A stretch of DNA of 64,000 nt from the NCBI RefSeq assembly GCF_014253075.1, contig NZ_JACLZJ010000002.1, positions 310,001-374,000 on the forward strand, written 5' to 3'. A program made the translations under genes and the position numbers. The notes beneath the pieces are model-generated. The model searched no databases, was not told where the DNA came from, and saw nothing but the letters and a program-made list of their open reading frames with translations. This document shows positions 26,409 through 34,752 of this stretch, one piece after another. The first letter of the stretch is position 1; each line of letters begins with the position of its first letter. This DNA comes from Ochrobactrum sp. CM-21-5 (lineage in GTDB: Bacteria > Pseudomonadota > Alphaproteobacteria > Rhizobiales > Rhizobiaceae).

Positions 26409-28103
26409 ATGTCTTTTGCCACCACGGCATTCATTCAGTTCAGACGCTCGCTTTCAGGCGTAGGCATAGCTCTGGGAACGTTGTTCTTTGCGGCAGCACT
26501 GACACCAAGCCTCATTCCCCGCACCTATCTCATGCAGGGAGTTCTCGGCGGCATCGCTTTTGGCTCAGGCTATGGCATTGGTGTGCTCTGGCGGTGGCTT
26601 TGGCACTATCTCGAATTACCGGAACCGCGCGCCCGATTGCGTCGCCGGGTCAACCTGATCGTCGGCATCGTCTGCCTCACGGCAGCTATAATAGCGCTCT
26701 ATCTGGCAGCCGGCTGGCAAAATTCGGTTCGCGCCGTAATGGGCATGGAGCCGGTGCCCAGCGCCTACCCGGCAAGCGTTTCGGCGCTCGCAATCATCTC
26801 TTTTCTGGTGCTGCTCATTCTTGCACGCTGCTTGATCTGGCTCGGTCGGTTTGTTTCGGCAAAAGTGCACCTCATCATGCCGCGCAAAGTGGCCAATGTC
26901 ATCGGTATCGCCATTACCGTGGTCCTGATCTGGACGGTCGCCAACGGCGTGCTCATTCAGTCATCCTTCAAGGTGCTGGATCGCTCGTTTCGCGAATATG
27001 ACGCACTGATAGAGCCGGACAGGCCGCAACCTACGAACCCCGCCAAAACGGGCAGTGTGACCTCGCTTCTCCAATGGAACGAACTGGGCCGCGCGGGCCG
27101 TGAGTTTGTCTCGTCAGGCCCGGACGCAAACGACATCGCTGCACAGACGGGCAGAGCGACGGTCGATCCAATCCGGGTCTATGCCGGGTTGCGGATTGCC
27201 GACACGCCCGAGCAACGCGCGCAACTGGCACTTGAGGAACTGAAGCGCCAGAAGGGTTTCGAACGCTCCGTGCTCGTCATCATTACCCCCACGGGCACCG
27301 GCTGGGTTGATCCGGCGGCTATGGACGGGCTGGAATTCCTGCATGACGGCAATGTCGCAAGCGTGGCCATGCAATATTCCTATCTATCCAGCCCGCTTTC
27401 GCTGTTTTTCCAGCCTGAGTATGGCGCAGAGGCTTCACGCGCCTTGTTCGTCGCCATTTACGACTACTGGAAACAGCTGCCCCATGATCGCCGCCCTCGC
27501 CTCTATCTCTACGGTCTGAGCCTTGGCGCGATGAATTCCGAACAATCGTCGGAACTCTTCGAAATGCTGGACGACCCGATCAACGGCGCGCTGTGGAGCG
27601 GGCCACCCTTCCCAAGCCGTGACTGGAAATCGATCACAAACCGCAGGAACCCTGGCACGCCGGAGTGGCTGCCGGTATTTCGTGACGGCTCATTCACCCG
27701 GTTCATGAACCAGAACGGCGAAGCGCCCGGAAACGGTACCCGCTGGGGACCGCTCAGGATCGTTTATCTGCAATATGCGAGCGATCCTGTAACCTTCTTC
27801 GACAGCCTTTCCTTCTATCGCCAGCCTGCATGGATGCACGCGCCCCGCGGCCCCGACGTATCGCCCGAACTGCAGTGGTATCCGGTCGTGACCATGCTGC
27901 AACTAGCGCTGGACATGGCTTTCGCCACGGCAGCACCCACCGGCCATGGACATGTCTATGCGCCGGAACATTATGTGGATGCGTGGATGGAAGTAACCGC
28001 CGTGGAAGGCTGGAGCAGTGACGAGATCGCCCGGCTAAAACAGCACTTGCGCGCACGAATGGGCATTGAAGGGGCAGAAGGCTATCAGCAGCGCGGGGGG
28101 TGA
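26409..28103 (+). CDS. Membrane-anchored alpha/beta-hydrolase family protein (Abhydrolase_9 type)
   Basis: A 564-residue protein. The N-terminal third has four or five transmembrane helices (VGIALGTLFFAAALTPSLIP; VNLIVGIVCLTAAIIALYL; LAIISFLVLLILARCLIWL; VIGIAITVVLIWTVANGVL). The soluble C-terminal part carries the family motif ITPTGTGWVDPAAMDGLEFL and the likely nucleophile region LYGLSLGAMNSE, with a late GHGHVYAPEHYVDAW. This matches the two-part Abhydrolase_9_N/Abhydrolase_9 family of actinobacteria and Rhizobiales, whose substrate is unknown. No operon partner is evident. Confidence 0.82.
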   Translation: MSFATTAFIQFRRSLSGVGIALGTLFFAAALTPSLIPRTYLMQGVLGGIAFGSGYGIGVLWRWLWHYLELPEPRARLRRRVNLIVGIVCLTAAIIALYLAAGWQNSVRAVMGMEPVPSAYPASVSALAIISFLVLLILARCLIWLGRFVSAKVHLIMPRKVANVIGIAITVVLIWTVANGVLIQSSFKVLDRSFREYDALIEPDRPQPTNPAKTGSVTSLLQWNELGRAGREFVSSGPDANDIAAQTGRATVDPIRVYAGLRIADTPEQRAQLALEELKRQKGFERSVLVIITPTGTGWVDPAAMDGLEFLHDGNVASVAMQYSYLSSPLSLFFQPEYGAEASRALFVAIYDYWKQLPHDRRPRLYLYGLSLGAMNSEQSSELFEMLDDPINGALWSGPPFPSRDWKSITNRRNPGTPEWLPVFRDGSFTRFMNQNGEAPGNGTRWGPLRIVYLQYASDPVTFFDSLSFYRQPAWMHAPRGPDVSPELQWYPVVTMLQLALDMAFATAAPTGHGHVYAPEHYVDAWMEVTAVEGWSSDEIARLKQHLRARMGIEGAEGYQQRGG

Positions 28104-28213
28104 TTTTGCCTTGAAACACCCTTGGGCCTGTTTGGACTGAATTATCGGAACGCTCGCGAGCTTGTTTTCACGCATCTCCGGACATCAGACCCACATGGTC
28201 TGGATGAAAAAAA

Positions 28214-28239
28214 CAAAGCCGCCCGAAAGGGCGGCTTTG
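28214..28239 (-). terminator. Terminator of the BA14K gene
   Basis: An 11-bp stem (caaagccgccc / gggcggctttg) with a GAAA-type tetraloop. On the minus strand it is followed by TTTTTTT. Confidence 0.88.
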
Positions 28240-28259
28240 AATCTCTGATCCGGGAATGA

Positions 28260-28757
28260 TCAGCGATAGGGCGAATAGCACTGCCGACGCGGGCCATTAT
28301 AAGGCTGGAACGTGTTATCCGAAGACCTGTACGACCGGTAGCGATTGTAGCACCACTGGACGTGCGCGCTGCTATAGGCCGGAGCGCGATAAACCGGCGG
28401 TGGGGACGCGATGGCGCCGCCGATGATGGCGCCTGCGCCAAATGCGGCAAGCGGATACCACCAGCCATTACTATGGCGACGATAGCCGCGGCGATAGTCG
28501 CGATAGCCGCGATGCCCGTTCCAATATCCCGGCCCCGGGCGATGCGGACGACCGTGCCAGCCGGGACGCGGACCCGGGCGATGACTACCCCAGTGTCCAC
28601 GCCGGTGCCGACGATGATCACGGACATACTGAACATTCTCGTTAGCCACCGACGGTGCGGAAGGCATCACGGGTGCCGCCGATACTGGCGCTATCGCACC
28701 GATCAGAAAGCCTGCGCTAACCAGACCGACCATCATCTTCTTGAAGGTTTTCATCAT
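28260..28757 (-). CDS. BA14K-family surface/periplasmic protein
   Basis: About 165 residues. A signal peptide ([20 protein letters not shown] then SAAPV) leads into an extended Arg/His/Gly/Pro/Tyr-rich region with [16 protein letters not shown] and [11 protein letters not shown] repeats, then one hydrophobic Gly/Ala segment ([18 protein letters not shown]). The C-terminal [19 protein letters not shown] plus a final Cys is the BA14K signature. Brucella BA14K is immunoreactive and has lectin-like activity. The start at 28757 has GGAG about 8 bases upstream. ATG 28754 is adjacent. Confidence 0.87.
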   Translation of the reverse strand: MMKTFKKMMVGLVSAGFLIGAIAPVSAAPVMPSAPSVANENVQYVRDHRRHRRGHWGSHRPGPRPGWHGRPHRPGPGYWNGHRGYRDYRRGYRRHSNGWWYPLAAFGAGAIIGGAIASPPPVYRAPAYSSAHVQWCYNRYRSYRSSDNTFQPYNGPRRQCYSPYR

Positions 28758-29018
28758 GTGCTTCTCCAGTTCAACTGCCTGCATCATGACCAGGTCAACA
28801 TGAATGCTCCCTGAATGATGGGATATAATCTATAGCTTTTCATCGAACAGACAAGCCGGATGATAAGACAGAAAACCCATCTGAATGCAGTAATTTCTTG
28901 AAGCCATGGCTGCATTGATTGCCCCTAGTCATTATTTTTGTTCCCAAAATCGCAGCTTATGGGCTAACCTGACTGCGATTGGACAGCTTTGCAGCGTCTT
29001 GAGCGAGTGGGGGTTGCA

Positions 29019-30494
29019 GTGGCAACAGAATCAAAGCCGTCCATATCGTGGGAAGCAGGCGTGATTTCGTCAGAGGCCGATCCGTTTCTGGCGGCGGTTG
29101 AGACTACGCCCATGTCGATGCTCATCACCAATCCGCGCTTGCCAGACAATCCGATCGTCTATGCCAACGATGCCTTTCTGAGGCTGACAGGCTATGAAGC
29201 CGACGATGTGGTGGGCAAGAACTGCCGTTTTCTTCAGGGCGCGGGCACCGCTCATGCGGATATAGAGGCCATCCGGAAAGCCATCGAATCCCAGACCCCG
29301 ATCGACATCGATATCCTGAACTACAAGAAATCGGGCGAAGCGTTCTGGAACCGGCTGCATATCGCCCCGGTCAGGAATACCGATGGCGAAATTCATTACT
29401 TCGTTTCCTCACAACTCGATGTGACGCTGGAACTCGCCAAAATGGTCGAGCTGGAAAAGGAGCGTGATACGCTTTCGATTGAGAAGGAGCGCAGCGCCAG
29501 CCAGCTCAAGTACATTGTCGAAGTGGCCAATATCGGCTTCTGGACACACGAATTTCACACCGGCAGAATCACCTGCTCGGCGGAATGCCGTCGCATTCTC
29601 GGATTGACGCCGGACGAACCCGTTCATTTCGATCAGCTCATCGAAATGGTCGTGCTGGAAGACAGGATGGCGATGGTGCAGCAATCCCAGCATGCTTTTG
29701 CGACCGGCGAATCCTATTCCATAGAATACCGGATCACCACGCGGCTCGGTCAAACGCGCTGGGTGGAAATGCGCGCCAAAGCGCTGCTGGACAAGAACCC
29801 CGTCAGTCTCGGCATTATTCTCGACGTCACGGAAAGAAAGAAAGCCGAAGCGGACAAAGCGCTGGTGACACGTGAAATCGCCCATCGCTTCAAGAATTCG
29901 ATGGCGATGGTGCAGTCGATCGCCAACCAGACATTGCGCAGTGTCCGCGATCCGGAACAGGCCAATACGCTTTTCAGCGAACGCCTTCGCGCGCTTGCAC
30001 AGGCGCATGACATGCTGCTTCAGGAGGACTGGTCCGGTGCCACAATCAACCAGATCTGCGATACGGCGCTCGCGCCTTTCAACAGCACGTTTGGTAACCG
30101 CATCCGCATGGAAGGACCAAGTCTGGTCGTCAGCGACCGGGTGACGGTTTCGCTTTCGCTGGGTCTTTACGAACTGGCCACCAATGCCGTCAAATACGGA
30201 GCCCTTTCGAACGAAACGGGCGCCGTCGATTTCAGCTGGGAAATCGTCGAGGAAGACGGGGAACAAAAATTCCAGATGCGCTGGATCGAAACCGGCGGCC
30301 CCAACGTGCCGCGTCCTTCCCGTCGCGGTTTCGGACAGCGTCTGTTACGCTCCGTGCTGGCGGAAGAACTCAAGGCCAGATGCGATGTGGAATTTGCCCA
30401 GGAAGGTCTCAGGATAGATGTGCTGGCGCCGATTACCCCCGATGTTTTTCCCGGGTTCAATCCGAATGCGCCAACCAGGACGCTGACGGCCTGA
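29019..30494 (+). CDS. LOV-domain blue-light sensor histidine kinase (LOV-HK)
   Basis: About 491 residues. The N-terminal LOV domain has the flavin-binding signature GKNCRFLQG with photoactive Cys69, which forms the flavin adduct in blue light. A second PAS domain (about residues 165-275, [14 protein letters not shown] ... WVEMRAK) is followed by an HWE/HisKA_2 kinase with [15 protein letters not shown] (phospho-acceptor His289) and ATP lid [17 protein letters not shown] 29019 is chosen over TTG 28989: it has GGGGG upstream and puts the cysteine at 69 as reported for Brucella abortus LOV-HK (Cys69, His288). That kinase is light-activated and linked to virulence and the general stress response. 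Confidence 0.92.
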   Translation: MATESKPSISWEAGVISSEADPFLAAVETTPMSMLITNPRLPDNPIVYANDAFLRLTGYEADDVVGKNCRFLQGAGTAHADIEAIRKAIESQTPIDIDILNYKKSGEAFWNRLHIAPVRNTDGEIHYFVSSQLDVTLELAKMVELEKERDTLSIEKERSASQLKYIVEVANIGFWTHEFHTGRITCSAECRRILGLTPDEPVHFDQLIEMVVLEDRMAMVQQSQHAFATGESYSIEYRITTRLGQTRWVEMRAKALLDKNPVSLGIILDVTERKKAEADKALVTREIAHRFKNSMAMVQSIANQTLRSVRDPEQANTLFSERLRALAQAHDMLLQEDWSGATINQICDTALAPFNSTFGNRIRMEGPSLVVSDRVTVSLSLGLYELATNAVKYGALSNETGAVDFSWEIVEEDGEQKFQMRWIETGGPNVPRPSRRGFGQRLLRSVLAEELKARCDVEFAQEGLRIDVLAPITPDVFPGFNPNAPTRTLTA

Positions 30495-30561
30495 GACGCA
30501 GCACAGCGGCATGGAAGCGGCTGCAGCGCCGCTTCCTTCAGATGCTTGATTCGGCGCCCGG

Positions 30562-30903
30562 TCAATCATGCGGACCGCGACGCCGCCTCGGTTCAACATA
30601 ATGGCGATGACGGTCGCGATGGGCATGCCGCCAGCGGCGATTACGCTCGCGTTCCCGGTAATAACGCGGGGAATGCCGGTCCCAGCCGTGCCTGCGGTCA
30701 CTGCGCCAGCGGCGATCCCTTATGCAACGTCCGCTGGGAGTGCGCACAGTACCGCGCGGACAGCGATAATCGACCTGGATAGCCCTGTTGGCACCGTCAA
30801 CGGCCATAGCCGGAACAGCCGCCGGGCTGACTGGCGCTCCCGCTTCGGCAACCGCCGTGACGGCAAAAAGAGCGAAAGCCGCAGAAAGCAATGTATATTT
30901 CAT
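30562..30903 (-). CDS. Small secreted basic protein, Arg/His-rich
   Basis: About 113 residues, starting at MKYTLLSAAFALFAVTAVAE with a signal peptide cleaved near AEAGA. The mature part has one cysteine pair in YRCPRGTVRTPSGRCIRD and then a long Arg/His/Tyr-rich tail (RRWRHAHRDRHRHYVEPRRR). The paired-cysteine motif recalls small rhizobial secreted GCG_CRPN-like proteins. A ribosome site (aagga) supports the start at 30903. It may bind polyanions in the envelope. Function unknown. Confidence 0.65.
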   Translation of the reverse strand: MKYTLLSAAFALFAVTAVAEAGAPVSPAAVPAMAVDGANRAIQVDYRCPRGTVRTPSGRCIRDRRWRSDRRHGWDRHSPRYYRERERNRRWRHAHRDRHRHYVEPRRRRGPHD

Positions 30904-30924
30904 TCCGGGTCCTTTCCGGGACAA

Positions 30925-31220
30925 GTTTTCGACCCGGAAATAGGTAGGCTTCTCGCGCAGGCGGTAAAATCACTAATTTTTACAAGCGCCTACCAATCTC
31001 GATTATCTCCGGCACCAGTTCATCAGCGTTCTCGACCCTGTCTGGCGGCAAGCTGGAGCATGGCTTTAAGAGCACGCGGGCGTCATATGGGGGATTGAGT
31101 TCATTCAAAGTGGCTTATAGAGCATGGCGAACCGTCGATTCTCCCGCCGCAATGCCGATCCGTTCGAGATCGAAAAACGATTGCATACCAGGAGCCACGG
31201 TCTTTGCAAGGAGTTTGGAA
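30925..31220. other. Divergent intergenic region before the diguanylate cyclase
   Basis: About 300 bases with promoters for the small secreted protein (minus) and the cyclase (plus). The cyclase frame is open back to 31095 but lacks a good ribosome site there. I see nothing else. Confidence 0.4.
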
Positions 31221-32642
31221 ATGGATCATTCGGCCTCATCAATCGACCCGACTTGGGGTACGAAAACCGGATTAGGCGCAACACAAGCCGAATGGATCGA
31301 ACTGGTCGGCGGGCTTTCCGAACCCCATTCCCAACTACTCCGCACTCTTATTGCCCGGCATCGGCAGGAATTCGTGGACGTGTTCTACGGTCGCCTGATG
31401 AACAATCGCGATGCCGCAGCCTTTCTATCGCAAAAAATCGTTCAGGAGCGGCTGCACAATTCGCTCAGCGACTGGCTGGTCAAGCTCTTTCAAAGAAGGC
31501 CGGAAGATGTTGCGGCGTTCGTCCGCGAACAACGCAAGATCGGCGAGGTTCATGCGCGCATCGATGTACCCATTCATGTGGTGATGCAGGGCGCGCGTCT
31601 CCTCAAGAACGAAATCATCCGCCAACTGGAAAACGACGTAGCCGAACGTGACGTACTGGTCCGCTTGATCGTGCATGTCAGCAATGCCATCGACATTGCA
31701 ATCGAAATCATGAGCCAGGCTTTCGTGAAGGATGCCCGGGAAAGCGCGCAAACCGACGAGGCATATCGCGCCTTCACCTTCAGCCATGATTTCCCGCTTG
31801 AGCGGGAATCGCAACGCGCAGCATTGATGGAGTGGAGCCAGTCCGTGCTGTTCAACCTCTATGGCAATTCCGAAACCGCCCTTCTTTCGCTGGCCCGCTC
31901 GGATTTCGGGTTGTGGCTCCAGCACAAAGCCGACCTGATGTTTTCCGGTTCGAGCGTTCTCGATAACATTCGCCGCAACGTTCAGTACATCGACGATGCT
32001 CTGCTCCCGGCCATCAACACGGCCCGCAAGGGCGACCCGGCGAGCCTCGCGCCGCCGCTGGCGCAGTTTCAGACCAGAATCGGCGAGATCAAGTTCCTGC
32101 TGTCCGAGCTTTTCCAGACCGCCGCCGCGATGGAAACCGGGCGTGACCCGCTGACGCGTGCGCTCAATCGCCGTTTCCTGCCGTCCATCCTGACCCGCGA
32201 GGTGCGGATGGCCTCCCAGAAGAATATGGATCTCAGCGTGCTGATGATCGATATCGATCACTTCAAGCGGATCAACGACACCTACGGCCACAGCAGCGGA
32301 GACGTGGTATTGCAGCAGGTGGCTGAAACAATTCTGTCGCTCTGCCGCCCAAGCGACTTCGTATTCCGTTACGGCGGCGAAGAATTTCTAGTGGCGCTGG
32401 TTGAAGCCAATGAGCAAAAAGCCTTTGCGATTGCCGAGGAACTGCGTGTCCGCATCTCCAGTCAGGCGATGAACCTTCCCGACGGCGCACAGCAGAAGGT
32501 GACGCTTTCCATCGGTGTGGCGTCGTTTAACGGCCACCCCGACTACAGCCATCTGGTCGACGCTGCCGACAAGGCGCTTTATCGTGCCAAGCAGGCGGGC
32601 CGAGATCGCTGCGAAAAGGAAACACCGCTCGCGCTTCATTGA
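31221..32642 (+). CDS. Globin-coupled sensor diguanylate cyclase (DosC-like)
   Basis: A 473-residue cyclic-di-GMP synthase. The N-terminal domain (residues about 25-180) resembles sensor globins, with the proximal haem histidine His111 in RKIGEVHARIDVPIHVV. A helical linker region follows. The GGDEF domain at the C-terminus has DPLTRALNRRFL, MIDIDHFKRINDTYGHSSGD, the active site RYGGEEF, and the inhibitory I-site RPSD five residues before it. It is therefore probably an oxygen- or redox-sensing active cyclase with product inhibition. ATG 31221 has aaggag 8 bases upstream. The longer frame starts at 31095. Confidence 0.85.
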   Translation: MDHSASSIDPTWGTKTGLGATQAEWIELVGGLSEPHSQLLRTLIARHRQEFVDVFYGRLMNNRDAAAFLSQKIVQERLHNSLSDWLVKLFQRRPEDVAAFVREQRKIGEVHARIDVPIHVVMQGARLLKNEIIRQLENDVAERDVLVRLIVHVSNAIDIAIEIMSQAFVKDARESAQTDEAYRAFTFSHDFPLERESQRAALMEWSQSVLFNLYGNSETALLSLARSDFGLWLQHKADLMFSGSSVLDNIRRNVQYIDDALLPAINTARKGDPASLAPPLAQFQTRIGEIKFLLSELFQTAAAMETGRDPLTRALNRRFLPSILTREVRMASQKNMDLSVLMIDIDHFKRINDTYGHSSGDVVLQQVAETILSLCRPSDFVFRYGGEEFLVALVEANEQKAFAIAEELRVRISSQAMNLPDGAQQKVTLSIGVASFNGHPDYSHLVDAADKALYRAKQAGRDRCEKETPLALH

Positions 32643-32722
32643 TCGCCTGATCGTGGCATCCACACCGTCGGGTCATTTTGACATCTGGAAGAATGTCGGG
32701 AAAACCGCCATATGCAACAGTC

Positions 32723-33490
32723 ATGACGAACAGTTCTGCATCCTCGATCCTCGAAACAGTTTCACAGCCTTTGCGCGAGCGTGGTGCGCTCGACACGCAT
32801 TTTCTGCCGAGCGCGGCCGATACGCCGCCGGTGGAGTGGCTCGTTGCGGACGGACTGACGGATTACGAGGAGGCGCTGGCCTTCATGGAGGCGCGCGTGC
32901 AGGCGATCCGCGAGGGCACAGCCGATGAACTCATCTGGCTGGTCGAACATCCGCCGCTTTATACGGCGGGCACGAGTGCGCGTGCGCAAGACCTGCTGAC
33001 ACCCGACAGCCTGCCGGTTTTCAACACCGGGCGCGGCGGCGAATATACCTATCACGGCCCCGGCCAACGCGTGGCCTATGTCATGCTGGATCTGAAGCGC
33101 AGACGCGAGGATGTCCGCGCTTTCGTAACCGCGCTGGAACAGTGGATCATCGAAAGCCTTGCGCAGTTCAACGTCAAAGGCGAGCGCCGCGAAGATCGTG
33201 TCGGCGTATGGGTCGCCCGCCCTGAAAAACCGCCGCTCGCAAATGGCGGCATGTGCGAGGACAAGATCGCGGCTATCGGCATCCGGCTGCGCCGCTGGGT
33301 GAGCTTTCACGGCATTGCGATCAATGTGGAACCAGACCTCAGCCACTATGGCGGCATTGTGCCATGCGGCATTGCGGAGCACGGGGTCACCAGTCTTGTC
33401 GATCTGGGATTGCCGGTCGTGATGGGCGACATGGATGTCGCGCTGGGCAAGGCGTTCGAAACAGTGTTCGGGGCGCGTCGGGTTAAGTAG
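32723..33490 (+). CDS. lipB: Octanoyltransferase LipB
   Basis: A 255-residue enzyme that moves octanoate from acyl carrier protein to lipoyl-domain proteins such as PDH E2 and GcvH. The family signature [20 protein letters not shown] is intact. The catalytic lysine lies in [12 protein letters not shown] and the acyl-binding cysteine in [16 protein letters not shown]. The N-terminal extension before [14 protein letters not shown] is a little longer than in E. coli. ATG 32723 is chosen, as the frame extends to TTG 32678 without support. Confidence 0.95.
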   Translation: MTNSSASSILETVSQPLRERGALDTHFLPSAADTPPVEWLVADGLTDYEEALAFMEARVQAIREGTADELIWLVEHPPLYTAGTSARAQDLLTPDSLPVFNTGRGGEYTYHGPGQRVAYVMLDLKRRREDVRAFVTALEQWIIESLAQFNVKGERREDRVGVWVARPEKPPLANGGMCEDKIAAIGIRLRRWVSFHGIAINVEPDLSHYGGIVPCGIAEHGVTSLVDLGLPVVMGDMDVALGKAFETVFGARRVK

Positions 33491-33492
33491 CG

Positions 33493-34419
33493 TTACGCCG
33501 CCGCTTCGGCCTTGATGCGGCGCTCGCGCAGGAAGACGTAGAAGCCCGAGCCGATGATGATCGCAATGCCGAACCATTTGGACGGCGTCGGAAAATCACC
33601 GAAGACAAGCAGCCCGACCAGAACTGCATTGACGATCTCGAGATACTGGAATGGCGCCAGCATGGACGCCGGTGCAAGCTTGAACGCCTTCACGACCATG
33701 AGATGGCTGACGGTGCCAATCGTCCCGAGAATAATGAGCAGCAGCCATGCATGACTGCCGTGCGGCAGACTGAAACGCATGTCTTCCAGCCCCGTATAGG
33801 GCGCGATCATCATGGCCACTCCTGCGAACATCCACCCGCCAGCGCCTGCATAAAACTGCATGACAAGCGGACTTTCCTTAGCACCATATTTGCGGTTCAG
33901 GATGAGATAGATCGCAAAAGTGACGGCGGTGGCAAGCGGCAGCAGCGAAACCGCGCCGAAAATCTCGAAGCTGGGCTGTATGACGATCATCGTACCGATG
34001 AGGCCGATGCCCACCGCACTGAAGCGCCTCCAGCCCACTTTCTCTTTCAGAAAGATCGCCGAAAGAAGCGTAAGGATCAGCGGCTCGGCGAAAAAGACCG
34101 CCATCGCATCGGCAAGCGGCATATACTTGATCGCCGTGAAGAAGCACAGACCGCCAAACCCCATCAGCGCGCCGCGCACCAGATTGCCTGCAAGATGCAC
34201 TGTACGCAGCGCCTTGAACCCGCCGACCGCCATCAGGATGATGAACATCAGCAGGAACTGAATGAAAAAACGCAGGAAAGTAACTGTCGCCGGAGGCATG
34301 TTGTCCACCATGGCAAGCCATTTGCCAATGGCGTCCATCAGTGGCAGCAGCAGGACCGAAGCCACCATGATGGCCATGCCCTTCACATGCGCGTCCATCC
34401 CGCCCGTGCTGTTTGCCTG
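33493..34419 (-). CDS. DMT-superfamily EamA transporter
   Basis: A 308-residue inner-membrane protein with ten predicted helices arranged as two EamA repeats (about residues 12-145 and 160-295). Typical pieces are TFLRFFIQFLLMFIILMAVG, LADAMAVFFAEPLILTLLSA in the first repeat and LAPASMLAPFQYLEIVNAVL with GLLVFGDFPTPSKWFGIAII in the second. The family exports amino acids, purines or other metabolites, and the substrate here is unknown. The start at 34419 (MQANSTGG) has GGGGAGCGG upstream. The longer frame to 34644 runs through the intergenic region. It converges on lipB. Confidence 0.87.
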   Translation of the reverse strand, partial: QANSTGGMDAHVKGMAIMVASVLLLPLMDAIGKWLAMVDNMPPATVTFLRFFIQFLLMFIILMAVGGFKALRTVHLAGNLVRGALMGFGGLCFFTAIKYMPLADAMAVFFAEPLILTLLSAIFLKEKVGWRRFSAVGIGLIGTMIVIQPSFEIFGAVSLLPLATAVTFAIYLILNRKYGAKESPLVMQFYAGAGGWMFAGVAMMIAPYTGLEDMRFSLPHGSHAWLLLIILGTIGTVSHLMVVKAFKLAPASMLAPFQYLEIVNAVLVGLLVFGDFPTPSKWFGIAIIIGSGFYVFLRERRIKAEAAA

Positions 34420-34752
34420 CATTTTCCGCTCCCCAAGATCCGGGCGATTACACTCCACGCTGTAGGTCCCACGCTGTAGGCCAATGCCCCGCCTCTTTCC
34501 ATCCTCTGCCCGTAAGAAACAGCAGGTTGTTTGACTTTCGCCTTCTTTCTGGTGCAAATCGGTCGCGCCGTGAGCAAAATCCTTTGATAAAGCCGTGCGA
34601 AAGCGGAACGTAAGGCGAACTTCAGTCGCCTTTCGTGCTCGCACATGGCATTATTCGGGTGATTCGCAGGCAAGATATTTTTTGCGGCCCGCGTCGGGTG
34701 TCGACCCACACGGACCGTCCAGAAGTTCAGACAGAAAGCTTTTCGGGCACAG
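34420..34752. other. Divergent intergenic region, DMT transporter / parE
   Basis: About 330 bases. It must carry the promoters of both neighbours. A short direct repeat (ctgtaggtcccacgctgtagg, near 34460) is visible close to the transporter start. No gene or RNA is supported. Confidence 0.4.

Noticed and set aside
28260-28757. Arg/His/Gly repeats of the BA14K gene considered as a repeat element
   Set aside because: They are low-complexity coding sequence within an intact gene with a signal peptide and the BA14K C-terminus.
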